Source of the DNA: Pseudomonas sp. Gutcm_11s
GTDB taxonomy: Bacteria; Pseudomonadota; Gammaproteobacteria; Pseudomonadales; Pseudomonadaceae
Assembly: GCF_028649395.1 (NCBI RefSeq)
Contig: NZ_JAQSUW010000016.1
Coordinates: forward strand, 1-64,000
Reading direction: 5' to 3'
Length of the DNA: 64,000 bases
Of the stretch, positions 48,036-56,449 are shown piece by piece. A program made the position numbers and the translations under genes. The notes beneath the pieces were generated by a model. That model searched no databases, was not told the DNA's origin, and saw nothing but the letters and a program-made list of their open reading frames with translations. Numbering within the stretch: position 1 is the first letter of the stretch; every line of letters starts with the position of its first letter.

Positions 48036-48920
48036 ATGCGAATGCGTTTGTTACTGCTGGGAGGGGGCAATGCCCTGGGCCAGGCTTTGGTGCGCCAGGG
48101 GGCGGAGGAGGACATCGGCTTCCTCGCGCCGCGCCCGCCAGAAGGCGGCTGGGACCGCGCCAGCCTGACCGAGCTGCTCGATGAGACCCGCCCGGATGCA
48201 GTGATCAACCTCGCCTACTACTTCGACTGGTTCCAGGCCGAGGCCTTCGACGCGGCGCGTTTCGCTGTGCAGGAGCGCGCCATGGAACGCCTGGCCGAGC
48301 TCTGCCAGCACCACAACATCGTCCTACTGCAACCCTCCAGCTACCGCGTATTCGACGGCTCGCGCGCTACCGCCTACAGCGAGAAGGACGAGCCAGTGCC
48401 GCTGGGGCTGCGTGGCCAGGCCCTGCTGCGTATCGAACAATGCGTGCGCGCCACCTGCCCGCGCCATGTGCTGCTGCGCTTCGGCTGGCTGCTCGACGAC
48501 AGCCAGGACGGCCTGCTCGGGCGCTTCCTGCGCCGCGCCGAGCAGGGCGAGGAACTGCTGATGGCCGACGACCGGCGCGGCAACCCGACCCCGGTCGATG
48601 ATGCCGCGCGGGTGATTCTCGCCGTGCTCAAGCAGCTGGACTGCCAGAGCCCGCTGTGGGGCGTCTATCACTACGGCGGCCACGAGGCCACCACGCCGCT
48701 GGCCCTGGGCCAGGCGCTGATCGGCGAGGCGCGTGGCCTGCAGCCACTCAAGGTGCAGGAAGTCGGCGCCCAGGCGCACGCCGCGCGTGCCGACGCCGCC
48801 GAGGAGCCGCAGCACGCGGTGCTGGCCTGCAAGAAGATCCTGCACACCTTCGGCATCAAGCCGCGGGCCTGGCGCGCCAGCCTGCCGGCCCTGCTGGGCC
48901 GCTACTATCGTCACGTCTGA
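48036..48920 (+). CDS. RmlD-like NAD(P)-dependent sugar-nucleotide reductase/epimerase family protein
   Basis: 294 residues. N-terminal Rossmann motif LLLGGGNALGQAL (about 5-17), followed by AVINLAYYFDW and PSSYRVFDGS, the positions of the SDR active-site region; the classical YxxxK is not obvious, so activity may differ from RmlD. No clear Shine-Dalgarno; a second in-frame ATG at 48042 is an alternative start. It lies 18 bp before a second epimerase gene, the same pair that precedes oprG in P. aeruginosa (PA4069-PA4068, from memory). Confidence 0.8.
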   Translation: MRMRLLLLGGGNALGQALVRQGAEEDIGFLAPRPPEGGWDRASLTELLDETRPDAVINLAYYFDWFQAEAFDAARFAVQERAMERLAELCQHHNIVLLQPSSYRVFDGSRATAYSEKDEPVPLGLRGQALLRIEQCVRATCPRHVLLRFGWLLDDSQDGLLGRFLRRAEQGEELLMADDRRGNPTPVDDAARVILAVLKQLDCQSPLWGVYHYGGHEATTPLALGQALIGEARGLQPLKVQEVGAQAHAARADAAEEPQHAVLACKKILHTFGIKPRAWRASLPALLGRYYRHV

Positions 48921-48938
48921 TTCGTTTTCGAGAACCCC

Positions 48939-49868
48939 ATGTCCGACTCTCTGATTCTGGTTACCGGCGGCGCCGGCTTCATCGGTTCCCATCTGTGTGA
49001 TGCACTGCTGGCGGCCGGTCATCGGGTGCGCGTGCTGGACGACCTGTCCACCGGCAAGCGCAGCAACTTGGCGCTGCACGACCCGCGCTTGGAACTGATC
49101 GAGGGCAACGTCGCCGACGCCACCCTGGTGCGCCGCGCCATGGCCGGCTGCAGTGCGGTGGTGCACCTGGCTGCGGTGGCCTCGGTGCAGGCCTCGGTGG
49201 ACGACCCGGTGAGCACCCACCAGAGCAACTTCGTCGGCACCCTGAATGTCTGCGAGGCCATGCGCGAGGCCGGCGTGCGCCGCGTGGTGTTCGCCTCCAG
49301 TGCCGCGGTATACGGCAACAACGGCGAAGGTGTGGCGGTCTCCGAAGACACCGCCAAGGCGCCGCTCACGCCCTACGCCGCCGACAAGCTGGCCAGCGAG
49401 CACTACCTGGACTTCTATCGCCGCGAGCACGGCTTCACGCCGGCGATCTTCCGCTTCTTCAACATCTTCGGCCCGCGCCAGGACCCGTCCTCGCCCTATT
49501 CGGGGGTGATCAGCATCTTCACCGAGCGCGCCCAGGCTGGCCGGCCGATCACGGTGTTCGGCGATGGCGAGCAGACCCGCGACTTCTTCTATGTCGCGGA
49601 CCTGGTGCCGCTGCTGGTGCAGGCGCTGGAGAAGGAAACGGCCGCGCCCGGGGCGGTGAATGTCGGGCACAGCCAGTCGGTCAGCCTCAATCAGCTGCTG
49701 GAGGCCATCGGCCAGGTGCTTGGCGGCTTGCCGGAGGTGACCTACGGCTCGGCGCGGGCTGGCGATATCCGCCACTCCAAGGCCGATAACACTCAGTTGC
49801 TGCGGCACTACCAGCTGGCGCCGGCCACCCCGCTGAACCAGGGTCTCGCGCATCTGCTGGGCAAATAG
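48939..49868 (+). CDS. NAD-dependent epimerase/dehydratase (UDP-glucose 4-epimerase-like SDR)
   Basis: 309 residues of an extended SDR: NAD-binding GGAGFIGSHL (about 10-19), catalytic Ser in FASSAAVYG and the YxxxK pair in LTPYAADKLASEHY, then FRFFNIFGPRQDPSSPYSG for nucleotide-sugar binding. Probably inverts or dehydrates a UDP/dTDP-sugar for surface polysaccharide, but the exact substrate is not evident. Follows the RmlD-like gene by 18 bp and ends at a strong terminator. Confidence 0.88.
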   Translation: MSDSLILVTGGAGFIGSHLCDALLAAGHRVRVLDDLSTGKRSNLALHDPRLELIEGNVADATLVRRAMAGCSAVVHLAAVASVQASVDDPVSTHQSNFVGTLNVCEAMREAGVRRVVFASSAAVYGNNGEGVAVSEDTAKAPLTPYAADKLASEHYLDFYRREHGFTPAIFRFFNIFGPRQDPSSPYSGVISIFTERAQAGRPITVFGDGEQTRDFFYVADLVPLLVQALEKETAAPGAVNVGHSQSVSLNQLLEAIGQVLGGLPEVTYGSARAGDIRHSKADNTQLLRHYQLAPATPLNQGLAHLLGK

Positions 49869-49883
49869 CAGCTTCTCCCGCGC

Positions 49884-49917
49884 AACAAAAAGCCCCGCAG
49901 ATGCGGGGCTTTTTGTT
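49884..49917. terminator. Bidirectional terminator between epimerase and oprG
   Basis: AACAAAAAGCCCCGC (49884-49898) / GCGGGGCTTTTTGTT (49903-49917), 15-bp stem, AGAT loop. Serves converging genes on both strands. Confidence 0.93.
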
Positions 49918-49936
49918 GGTCCAGGCAGGCCGAATC

Positions 49937-50623
49937 TTAGAACTTGTAGCCCAGGCCGATCATGTAGACGAACGGGTCGACGTCGACATCCACCTCGACC
50001 TCGCGGCCGCCGTAGTTGGTGCTGCCCTTGGTGTCGATGTCGATGTAGCGCACCTGGGCGTTGACCATCACGTTGTCGGTCAGCATGTAGTCCATGCCGA
50101 CTTGCGCGGCCAGGCCCCAGGAGTCGTCCAGGTCGAAGCCGCTGAAGCCCTTGTTCTCGGCTTCGCTGGTCAGCTCGGTATCGAAGAACCAGGTGTAGTT
50201 GATGCCGGCGCCGACATAGGGCTGGAAGGCCGAGGCGGCGTCCAGCGGGTAGTACACCACGCTCAGGGTCGGCGGCAGGTGCTTGAGCTCACCGAGCTTG
50301 CCGTTGAGACCGGCGAACGGGCCGGGCATGCCCTTGACGCCGACGTTGTGGGTGAACGGGGTGGCGGCCAGCAGTTCGACGCCGACGTGATCGGTGACCA
50401 TGTAGGCGAAGTTCAGGCCCAGCTGGGTGTCGCTGTCCAGGGTGGCCTTGGTGCCGGCCACGTCGGTGTTGAGGGCGCCGACCCAGATGTCGCTGCTGCT
50501 TTCGTGCGGGTCGACGGTCACGGCGCCGGCGCGCAGGATGATGTCACCGGCCTTGTGGGCCTGGGCCAGCGGGGCGGCCAGGGCAAGGGCAATCAGGGAG
50601 GTGGCGAGCAGGGTTTTCTTCAT
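49937..50623 (-). CDS. oprG: Outer-membrane protein OprG (OmpW family)
   Basis: 228 residues: signal peptide 1-22 (ALAAPLAQA), then an eight-stranded OmpW-type barrel ending in the aromatic VYMIGLGYKF. OmpW signatures include LPPTLSVVYYP and FQPYVGAGINYTWFFD. OmpW/OprG proteins form narrow hydrophobic channels linked to small hydrophobic solutes and iron/low-oxygen adaptation. An ANR-type box is centred about 41 bp before the predicted transcription start, supporting oxygen control. Convergent with the epimerase gene. Confidence 0.95.
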   Translation of the reverse strand: MKKTLLATSLIALALAAPLAQAHKAGDIILRAGAVTVDPHESSSDIWVGALNTDVAGTKATLDSDTQLGLNFAYMVTDHVGVELLAATPFTHNVGVKGMPGPFAGLNGKLGELKHLPPTLSVVYYPLDAASAFQPYVGAGINYTWFFDTELTSEAENKGFSGFDLDDSWGLAAQVGMDYMLTDNVMVNAQVRYIDIDTKGSTNYGGREVEVDVDVDPFVYMIGLGYKF

Positions 50624-50667
50624 CTTGGGGCTCCGAGGGAGTCAGCAATGTGTGTTGGCTGACTGTC

Positions 50668-50708
50668 ATGCTACGGAGCGCCGCGGGTGATCTCTTGACC
50701 TGGCTCAA
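50668..50708 (-). promoter_or_regulatory. ANR/FNR-type box and -10 element of oprG
   Basis: On the minus strand TTGAGCCAGGTCAA (50708-50695) matches TTGAT-N4-ATCAA except at the two inner positions. A -10 TAGCAT (50673-50668) puts the start near 50661, so the box is centred at about -41, the class II activator position. It lies 72 bp before the oprG ATG. Confidence 0.75.
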
Positions 50709-50743
50709 TGGCCGCGCACACCGTGGTGCGGCGGCCTGTCGCA

Positions 50744-51256
50744 CTACATCTCGTAGGGATAGATCTTCTCGGCTTCCATCTGGTAGCCAGCGGTGCCCAT
50801 CTCGCTGCTGTGCGCGCCGACCTTGAGCGAACCCTCGATCCAGAACGGCTGGTACAGCGCATCCATCAGCACGCCCAGCTCGCTGGTGACGTGGACGATC
50901 TGGTTGGACGGTGGCGGCGGCACGTGGATGCAGGCGCCGAAGTAGGGCACGAAGAGGAACTCGGTCACCCGGCCTTCCTCGGTCACGTCCAGCGGCACGA
51001 TGTAGCCGGGCAGCTTGATGCGCTGGCCATCCAGCTCCTTGACCACCGGGGCGTCCGGTGCCGACTGCTGAGCCGCCGGGGCACTCTCGGCGGCCAGGGC
51101 GTCGGCCAGTTGCGACAGGTCGTGCATCGGCGCCTGCTGCGCCGGTTGCGGCGGTGCATCCGCAGGGACCATCTCGCTCCAGGTCAGCTCGCGGGTGTCA
51201 GCGGCCCACAGCGGGCTGGCGATGGCGAGTAGCAGGGCGAACAACAGATGACGCAT
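50744..51256 (-). CDS. DUF3299 family exported protein of the zinc-responsive operon
   Basis: 170 residues from ATG 51256 (MRHLLFALLLAIASPLWAADT) behind GAGG at a 6-nt spacing; an ATG at 51268 that overlaps the permease stop is a less likely start. Signal peptide about 1-18, low-complexity Ala/Pro/Gln stretch about 35-70, then the DUF3299 core (KLPGYIVPLDVTEEG, FLFVPYFGACIHVPPPPSNQIV). Last gene of a four-gene operon equivalent to PA4063-PA4066. Possibly binds metal at the periplasmic face (Cys-Ile-His). Confidence 0.85.
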   Translation of the reverse strand: MRHLLFALLLAIASPLWAADTRELTWSEMVPADAPPQPAQQAPMHDLSQLADALAAESAPAAQQSAPDAPVVKELDGQRIKLPGYIVPLDVTEEGRVTEFLFVPYFGACIHVPPPPSNQIVHVTSELGVLMDALYQPFWIEGSLKVGAHSSEMGTAGYQMEAEKIYPYEM

Positions 51257-51264
51257 GGGCAACC

Positions 51265-52527
51265 TCATAGACGAATGGACAGGCCGTCGGCCAGCGACTG
51301 CCGATAGGCGCGCCAGGCCGGCACGGCGCCCATCAGCAGGGCGGCGCCCAGAATAGCGCCGAGCAGGCTCCACTCATAGGCGCTGGGCAGTGCCAACGGC
51401 AGGTACAGGCCATATTGCGCCTGCACCCAGCCCTGGCTGACGGCGATGCCGCCATACAGCAGCGCCAGGCCCAGCGCAGCACCGGCTGCGGCCAGCACCA
51501 GCGCCTCGAGCACCAGCAGCCCGGCGATATGCCAGGGCCGCGCGCCCACCGAGCGCAGGATGGCCATCTCGCGGCGGCGCTCGTTGAGGCTGGTGAGGAT
51601 GGCGGTGAGCATGCCGATCAGGCCGGTCAGCACGACGAACAGCGAGACCACGAACAACGCCTTCTCGGCCGTGCCCATCAGGCTCCACAGCTCCTGCAGG
51701 GCCACGCCCGGGAGGATCGCCAGTAGCGGCTCGCCGCGGAACTCGTTGACCTGGCGCTGCACGGCGAAGGTGGCGACCTTGCTCTTCAGGCCGAGCAGCA
51801 CGGCGGTGATCGCCTTGGGCTGCAGGTGCATGTCGCGCGCCTGCTCGGCGGAGACCTTGGCGTTGCCGCGCGCCGGCATGCCGTTCTGCCAGTCGACGTG
51901 CAACGCCTCCATGCCCTCCAGCGAGATGTGCAGGGTGCGGTCCACCGGCGTGCCGGTGCGGGCGAGGATGCCGACCACGGTGAAGGGCTTGTCGTCGTGC
52001 TGGGTCAGGCTGACGGTGGCGACGCCGTGGGCCAGGACGATCTGGTCGCCGAGCTGGTACTTCAGCGCCTCCGCCACCTCGGCGCCGAGCACTACCTCGA
52101 ACAGGTCGGCGAAGGGCTTGCCCTGGGCCAGTTGCAGCGGCTGCGCACGACCATAGCGGTAGTGCTCGAAGTAGCCGGGATCGGTACCCAGCACTCGGTA
52201 GCCGCGGTGCGAGTCACCCAGCGACAGCGGGATCGCCCACTTCACCTGCGGGTGTTTGGCCAGCGTCTCGAAGCTGTCCCAGCGGATGTTGTTGGTGGCG
52301 TTGCCGATGCGGAACACCGAGTACAGCAGCAGGTTCACGCTGCCCGAGCGCGCGCCAACGATCAGGTCGGTACCGCTGATGGTGCTGGCGAAACTGGCGC
52401 GCGCTTCGGTGCGCACGCGCTCGACGGCCAGCAGCAGGCATACCGACAGGGCGATGGCGAACACAGTGAGCAGCGCGGTGAAGCGGCGGTTGGCCAGGCT
52501 GGCCAGGGCGATGCGGATCAGGTGCAT
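51265..52527 (-). CDS. ABC transporter permease, MacB/FtsX-like
   Basis: 420 residues from ATG 52527 (MHLIRIALASLANRRFTALLT) behind GGAGG, 1 bp after the ATPase stop. One transmembrane helix near 14-36, a large periplasmic MacB-PCD-type domain, then three helices between about 285 and 410 (LNERRREMAILRSVGARP coupling region). This is the type VII ABC topology, which moves lipoproteins or powers periplasmic processes rather than importing solutes. Its place in a zinc-responsive operon suggests a role in metal or envelope homeostasis. Confidence 0.88.
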   Translation of the reverse strand: MHLIRIALASLANRRFTALLTVFAIALSVCLLLAVERVRTEARASFASTISGTDLIVGARSGSVNLLLYSVFRIGNATNNIRWDSFETLAKHPQVKWAIPLSLGDSHRGYRVLGTDPGYFEHYRYGRAQPLQLAQGKPFADLFEVVLGAEVAEALKYQLGDQIVLAHGVATVSLTQHDDKPFTVVGILARTGTPVDRTLHISLEGMEALHVDWQNGMPARGNAKVSAEQARDMHLQPKAITAVLLGLKSKVATFAVQRQVNEFRGEPLLAILPGVALQELWSLMGTAEKALFVVSLFVVLTGLIGMLTAILTSLNERRREMAILRSVGARPWHIAGLLVLEALVLAAAGAALGLALLYGGIAVSQGWVQAQYGLYLPLALPSAYEWSLLGAILGAALLMGAVPAWRAYRQSLADGLSIRL

Positions 52528-52528
52528 G

Positions 52529-53236
52529 TCAGACCTCCACCGGCTTGCTGGCGCGGTTGAGTTCTGCCAGCGAGACACTACGGTCGAACAGCGATGACAG
52601 GCTCTGGTCGTGGCTGACGAACAGCAGGCTGGCGCCGGCGGCGCGGCATTCGGCGAACAGCAACTGCAGGAAGGCCTCGCGGGCGTCGTGGTCCAGCGCC
52701 GAGGTCGGTTCGTCGGCGATCACCAGCTCCGGCTGGCCGATCAGCGCGCGGGCGGCGGCGACGCGCTGCTGCTGGCCGATGGACAGCGAATCGGCGCGGC
52801 GCTCCAGCAACTCGGCCTTCAGCCCCAGATGTTCCAGCAGTTGCGCGGCGGCACCATCGACGCTGCCATGGCGCTCGCTGGCCCGCTGTGCGCGGCTCCT
52901 GGAGAAGCGGCAGGGCAGCTCGACGTTCTCGCGTACCGAGAGGAACGGCAGCAGGTTGAACTGCTGGAAGATGTAGCCGGTGTGGTCGACGCGGAAGCGG
53001 TCGCGGGCGCCGGAGGACAGGCTGGCCAGCTCCTGGCCGAGCAGCTTGAGGCTGCCGCGGCCGGGCTTCTGCACGCCGCCGAGCAGGCCGAGCAAGGTGG
53101 TCTTGCCGCTGCCGCTGGGGCCCTTGAGGAACAGGCTCTCGCCACGTTGCAGGGTGAAGGCGGGGATATCCAGCAACTCGGCCTGGCCGGGCCAGGCGAA
53201 GCCGAGGTCGTTGAGTTCGATCAGTGCGTCGGGCAT
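52529..53236 (-). CDS. ABC transporter ATP-binding protein, MacB/LolD-like
   Basis: 235 residues: Walker A GPSGSGKTT (39-47), Q-loop FQQFNLLPF, signature LSIGQQQR (one change from LSGGQ), Walker B LVIADEPTSALD and H-loop FVSHD. Forms the motor for the permease encoded next. It starts 81 bp after the zrgA-like gene; a 9-bp hairpin in that gap (53287-53309) could reduce expression of the distal genes. Confidence 0.92.
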   Translation of the reverse strand: MPDALIELNDLGFAWPGQAELLDIPAFTLQRGESLFLKGPSGSGKTTLLGLLGGVQKPGRGSLKLLGQELASLSSGARDRFRVDHTGYIFQQFNLLPFLSVRENVELPCRFSRSRAQRASERHGSVDGAAAQLLEHLGLKAELLERRADSLSIGQQQRVAAARALIGQPELVIADEPTSALDHDAREAFLQLLFAECRAAGASLLFVSHDQSLSSLFDRSVSLAELNRASKPVEV

Positions 53237-53286
53237 GGGCGATTCGCGCGTCGGGGATGGCGACAGCTTAAAGGCAAGCAGGCGGA

Positions 53287-53309
53287 CGGCGCACCCGGCA
53301 GGTGCGCCG
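53287..53309 (-). promoter_or_regulatory. Intercistronic hairpin between zrgA-like and ABC genes
   Basis: CGGCGCACC (53287-53295) / GGTGCGCCG (53301-53309), loop CGGCA, no T-tract. Could protect the 3' end of the upstream message or attenuate readthrough. Confidence 0.5.
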
Positions 53310-53317
53310 CAAATGTG

Positions 53318-53920
53318 TCAGAAGCTCAGGCGCGAGTTGCTCGGGGTGAGCTCGGCGCCTTGCTGGCCGCCGGGGCCGATCAGCTGCACTTCCAGCTTCT
53401 CGGTGCCGGGGAAGGTGCCGAAGAAGCTGCCCAGCTCCAGGGTCTTCAGTGCCTCGGCATGGGCGCAGGCGAAGCGGTAGCTGGCGTCGATGTCGCTATG
53501 ACCATGTTCGTCGCCGTGCTCATGTTCGTGCTCGTGCTCGGCATGCTCATGCTCGGCTTCGCCGAACAGCGGGCTCTCCAGCGCGCTTTCCTGCAGTGCG
53601 CACTTGGCCTCGATCGGCAGGGCGAACAGCGCCTGCGGTTGTTCCAGATGCTCGCGGGCTGCGGCGACCTTGGCCTTGTCGGCATCGCTCTTGGCCTCGT
53701 GCTCGAAGCCGACCAGGTTCATCGCCGGGCTTTCCAGCTGGATCTCCAGGGTCTGGCCGTCCAGTGCCACGTTGAGGCTGGCCACGCCGTGCTCGTGGGC
53801 GCCGAGGCTGCCGTGTTCTTCGTGGGCATGATCGTGGTCGTGGGCATGCTCGTGGCTGGCGGCCTGGGCGAGGGACAGCGGCAGCAGGGCGAAGGGCAGG
53901 GCGAGCAGGGTGCGGCGCAT
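53318..53920 (-). CDS. Histidine-rich periplasmic zinc-binding protein, DUF2796/ZrgA family
   Basis: 200 residues from ATG 53920 (MRRTLLALPFALLPLSLAQA) behind GGAG. Signal peptide 1-20, then two His-rich segments, about 21-45 (SHEHAHDHDHAHEEHG) and about 125-150 (EHEHAEHEHEHEHGDEHGH), with the DUF2796 core between and after. ZrgA-type proteins capture zinc in the periplasm. A Zur-type palindrome lies 28-42 bp upstream of the ATG. First gene of the operon with an ABC ATPase, permease and DUF3299 protein. Confidence 0.9.
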   Translation of the reverse strand: MRRTLLALPFALLPLSLAQAASHEHAHDHDHAHEEHGSLGAHEHGVASLNVALDGQTLEIQLESPAMNLVGFEHEAKSDADKAKVAAAREHLEQPQALFALPIEAKCALQESALESPLFGEAEHEHAEHEHEHEHGDEHGHSDIDASYRFACAHAEALKTLELGSFFGTFPGTEKLEVQLIGPGGQQGAELTPSNSRLSF

Positions 53921-53948
53921 GGGGCAAACTCCGGCGATCAATTGTTAG

Positions 53949-53961
53949 GTTATGTTGTAAC
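53949..53961. promoter_or_regulatory. Zur-type box upstream of the zrgA-like operon
   Basis: GTTATGTTGTAAC (53949-53961) is a near-perfect dyad resembling the core GTTATANTATAAC of gammaproteobacterial Zur sites, embedded in AT-rich sequence. It lies between the zrgA-like gene (-) and the 114-residue gene at 54034 (+), closer to the former. Confidence 0.65.
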
Positions 53962-54033
53962 ACTTAATCACTGTGATTGGCCAGCCCCAACAGGCATGGC
54001 AGCATGGCGGCCTGATGTTCTGGAGTGGGCGAG

Positions 54034-54378
54034 ATGCTGCGAATCAAGGGGCGGATTGGCGATTGGCCGGTAGACCTGACGGTGGAAATGGATGCCGAGG
54101 ACTGGGCGCAGCTGGCCGCTCATCTACCGTCGGAAATACAGCCACCTGCCGCAGTCATAACCGCGCCCGTGGCCGCCCCGGCGAATGACCTGTGGCCGCA
54201 GGCGCTGCAGCTGTTGCAGGCGGTCGGCAGCATGGAGGGGCCGCAGTTGCTCGCTGAGCTGGCCGCCCTGGCCGGTGGCGAGGCGGCCGGCAAGCGCCTG
54301 CTAGTGCGCCTGCGCCATGCCCCGCAGGTGCAGATAGAAAACGGCGCCGAAGCGCCGTTGTATCGCTGGATCGGCTGA
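54034..54378 (+). CDS. Conserved hypothetical protein (PA4062-like position)
   Basis: 114 residues from ATG 54034 (MLRIKGRIGDWPVDLTVEMD) behind GGAG; a GTG at 54025 would add three residues. Acidic, with a strand-turn-strand N-terminus, an Ala/Pro linker (PPAAVITAPVAAPA) and a helical C-terminal half (LLAELAALAGGEAAGKRLLVRLRHA). I do not recognise a functional family. It diverges from the Zur-type operon and converges on the thioesterase gene, with abutting ends (54378/54379). Confidence 0.75.
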   Translation: MLRIKGRIGDWPVDLTVEMDAEDWAQLAAHLPSEIQPPAAVITAPVAAPANDLWPQALQLLQAVGSMEGPQLLAELAALAGGEAAGKRLLVRLRHAPQVQIENGAEAPLYRWIG

Positions 54379-54813
54379 TCAGCCGGCCTGGTTTACCGTC
54401 ACGTCCGGTGCGCCGCGCTCAAGCTGCGCGCGGATGGCGTCAGGGATCGGCATCTTGGTAAAGGCCTGGGCATCGACCATCACATAGGTGATCTCGCTGC
54501 GGGCAATGGCCGCCTGGTCGGCCTGGCGGCAGATGTCCACCTGCAGGGCGAACGAGCTGTTGCCCAGACGCAGGGTGCTGACCTCCAGCTGCAGCACGTC
54601 GTCGAAGCGCGCCGGCGCGCTCCAGTCGGTGACCATGCGTACCACCTGGCTGTCCAGGCCCTGCTCCAGCAGGACCTGGTAACTGCCGAACACGGCGCGG
54701 TAGAACTCGGTCGCCGCCACGTCCACGTAGTCGCCGTAGCGGGCGTTGAACACCACCTGCTGGGCGTCGCATTCGCCGTAGCGCACCCGCAGCAGCAGGC
54801 GGAAGGGCGTCAT
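54379..54813 (-). CDS. Acyl-CoA thioesterase, hot-dog fold (YbgC/4HBT-like)
   Basis: 144 residues. VRYGECDAQQVVFNARYGDYVDVA carries the catalytic Asp16 and the Y/N-x-x-Y arrangement of the 4HBT family; the rest is the hot-dog strand pattern (DVLQLEVSTLRLGNSSFALQVDI). Hydrolyses acyl-CoA thioesters, substrate length unknown. The ATG shares one base with the stop of the upstream thioredoxin-like gene (TGATG), so the two are coupled. Confidence 0.88.
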   Translation of the reverse strand: MTPFRLLLRVRYGECDAQQVVFNARYGDYVDVAATEFYRAVFGSYQVLLEQGLDSQVVRMVTDWSAPARFDDVLQLEVSTLRLGNSSFALQVDICRQADQAAIARSEITYVMVDAQAFTKMPIPDAIRAQLERGAPDVTVNQAG

Positions 54814-55685
54814 CAGTAGATCGCCTGATACAACTTGCGGCGATACAGGGTCACCAGCGGATGGTCGTTGCCCAGCAGGTCGAATACCTGCAGCAGGGTC
54901 TTGTGGGCGATGCCCTCGGCATAGCTGCGGTTGCGCACGAACAGCTTGAGCAGGCCGTCCAGCGCCGCCTCGTATTGCTGGCGGGCGAGCTGCTGGATGG
55001 CCAGTTGGTAGGTCGCCTCGTCGTCGCCCGGGTCTTGCGCCAGGCGGCTCTTCAGCTCGGCGCCATCCGGCAGGTCGGCGGCCTGGCGCAGGAAGGTCAG
55101 CTGCGCCTTGGCGCCGGCCAGGGCCTGCTTGTGTTCATCGCCCTTGACCGCGCCGAGCACCGCCTCGGCTTCGCCCAGCTCGCCTCGCTCGGCCAGGCAG
55201 CGGGCGTAGAGGATCAGCGCCGCGGCGTTCTCGTTGTTCTCAGTCAGCACCTGCTTGAGCAGGGTCTCGGCCTCGCCGAAGCGCTCCTCGGCGAACAGCG
55301 CCTGGGCGGTCTCCAGCGGGTCGGCGGCCAGCGGTGCCGGCTCGGCCACGTGCGGCTTGAGCATCTCGCGGATGGCCGACTCCGGTTGCGCCCCGGCGAA
55401 GCCGTCGACCGGCTGGCCGTCCTTGAACAGCACCACGGTGGGCAGGCTGCGGATGCCGAAGCGCGCGACGATGTCCTGCTCCGCATCGCAGTCGACCTTG
55501 GCCAGCAGCAGTTCACCGCGGAATTCCTCGGCGATCTTCGCCAGCAGCGGCATCAGCGCTTTGCAAGGCGCGCACCACTCGGCCCAGAAGTCCACCAGCA
55601 CTGGCTTGTGGAAGGAGTTCTGGATCACCAGCTGCTCGAAGTTGGCAGCGCCGGATACGTCGAAGATGTAGGGGGTATCGCTCAT
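54813..55685 (-). CDS. ybbN: Thioredoxin-domain chaperedoxin, YbbN/CnoX-like
   Basis: 290 residues: thioredoxin fold about 8-112 with active site WCAPC (37-41), cis-Pro in SLPTVVLF, then a helical TPR-like region about 120-288 (AQALFAEERFGEAETLLKQVL, AALILYARCLAERGELGEA). This is the CnoX layout, a holdase that protects proteins from oxidative damage; unlike E. coli YbbN, both cysteines of the CxxC are kept, so redox activity is possible. Leads a two-gene unit with the thioesterase. Confidence 0.9.
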   Translation of the reverse strand: MSDTPYIFDVSGAANFEQLVIQNSFHKPVLVDFWAEWCAPCKALMPLLAKIAEEFRGELLLAKVDCDAEQDIVARFGIRSLPTVVLFKDGQPVDGFAGAQPESAIREMLKPHVAEPAPLAADPLETAQALFAEERFGEAETLLKQVLTENNENAAALILYARCLAERGELGEAEAVLGAVKGDEHKQALAGAKAQLTFLRQAADLPDGAELKSRLAQDPGDDEATYQLAIQQLARQQYEAALDGLLKLFVRNRSYAEGIAHKTLLQVFDLLGNDHPLVTLYRRKLYQAIY

Positions 55686-55795
55686 GGCAATTCTCGGTTG
55701 GCGGCCTGCTGCGTGAGGCCGGGAACAGTGATGCGACTATAAATGCGGGCGCGGCGTTACGGAAACAAGCCCGGATGCATCCGGGCCGGCAGCGC

Positions 55796-56449
55796 TCAGC
55801 GTTTTGCGTGATACAGGCTGACGCTGCGGAACTCCGCCGGCTCGGCCAGATCCGGCCAGGTGCAGGCGTCGAGCAGGCCCAGGCGCTGGTACAGCGGGTG
55901 CTGGAAATCCTTGACCCGCGAATCGGCCACCAGGGCCTCCTGGCCGCGGGTGAGGAAAGCGTCGAGCAGCGGCAGGTTGGCGCGGTCGTAGAGCACGTCG
56001 GCAACGATGATCAGGTCGAAGCGGTCCTCTTCGGCGAAGAAGTCCAGCGAGTAACTCAATTCAACACCGTTCAGTTCGGCATTGGCCCGGCAGGACGCGA
56101 TGGCCAGCGGGTCGAGGTCGCACGCCACCACTTCTGCCGCGCCGGCCTTGGCTGCGGCGATGGCCGCCACGCCGGAGCCGGCGCCGAAGTCGAGCACGCG
56201 CTTGCCGCGTACCCATTCCGGCTTCTCCGCCAGCCAGCGCGCCAGGGCCAGGCCGCTGGCCCAGCAGAAGCTCCAGTAGGGCGGCTCCTCGAGGATGCGC
56301 CGGGTCTCTTCCGGGCTGAAGCTGCGGTCCATGTTGCTCGGGTCGACCAGCCACAGGCGGATATCGGTGCCGGGCAGGGTCTCGGCGCTCAGGCGGGCAT
56401 CGCCGAGCAGCTGTTGCAGGGCGTCCTGCAGGGCGATCGGCGGGTTCAT
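55796..56449 (-). CDS. Class I SAM methyltransferase (PrmA/ETF-beta lysine methyltransferase-like)
   Basis: 217 residues from ATG 56449 (MNPPIALQDALQQLLGDARL); the longer open frame upstream is the lipoprotein gene in another frame. SAM motif I VLDFGAGSGVAAIAA, acidic loop CDLDPLAIASCRANAELNG and motif IV VADVLYDRANLP. The pattern is closest to protein lysine methyltransferases of the METTL20/PrmA group, which is a suggestion, not a firm assignment. The ATG overlaps the preceding lipoprotein stop by 4 bp. Confidence 0.82.
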   Translation of the reverse strand: MNPPIALQDALQQLLGDARLSAETLPGTDIRLWLVDPSNMDRSFSPEETRRILEEPPYWSFCWASGLALARWLAEKPEWVRGKRVLDFGAGSGVAAIAAAKAGAAEVVACDLDPLAIASCRANAELNGVELSYSLDFFAEEDRFDLIIVADVLYDRANLPLLDAFLTRGQEALVADSRVKDFQHPLYQRLGLLDACTWPDLAEPAEFRSVSLYHAKR

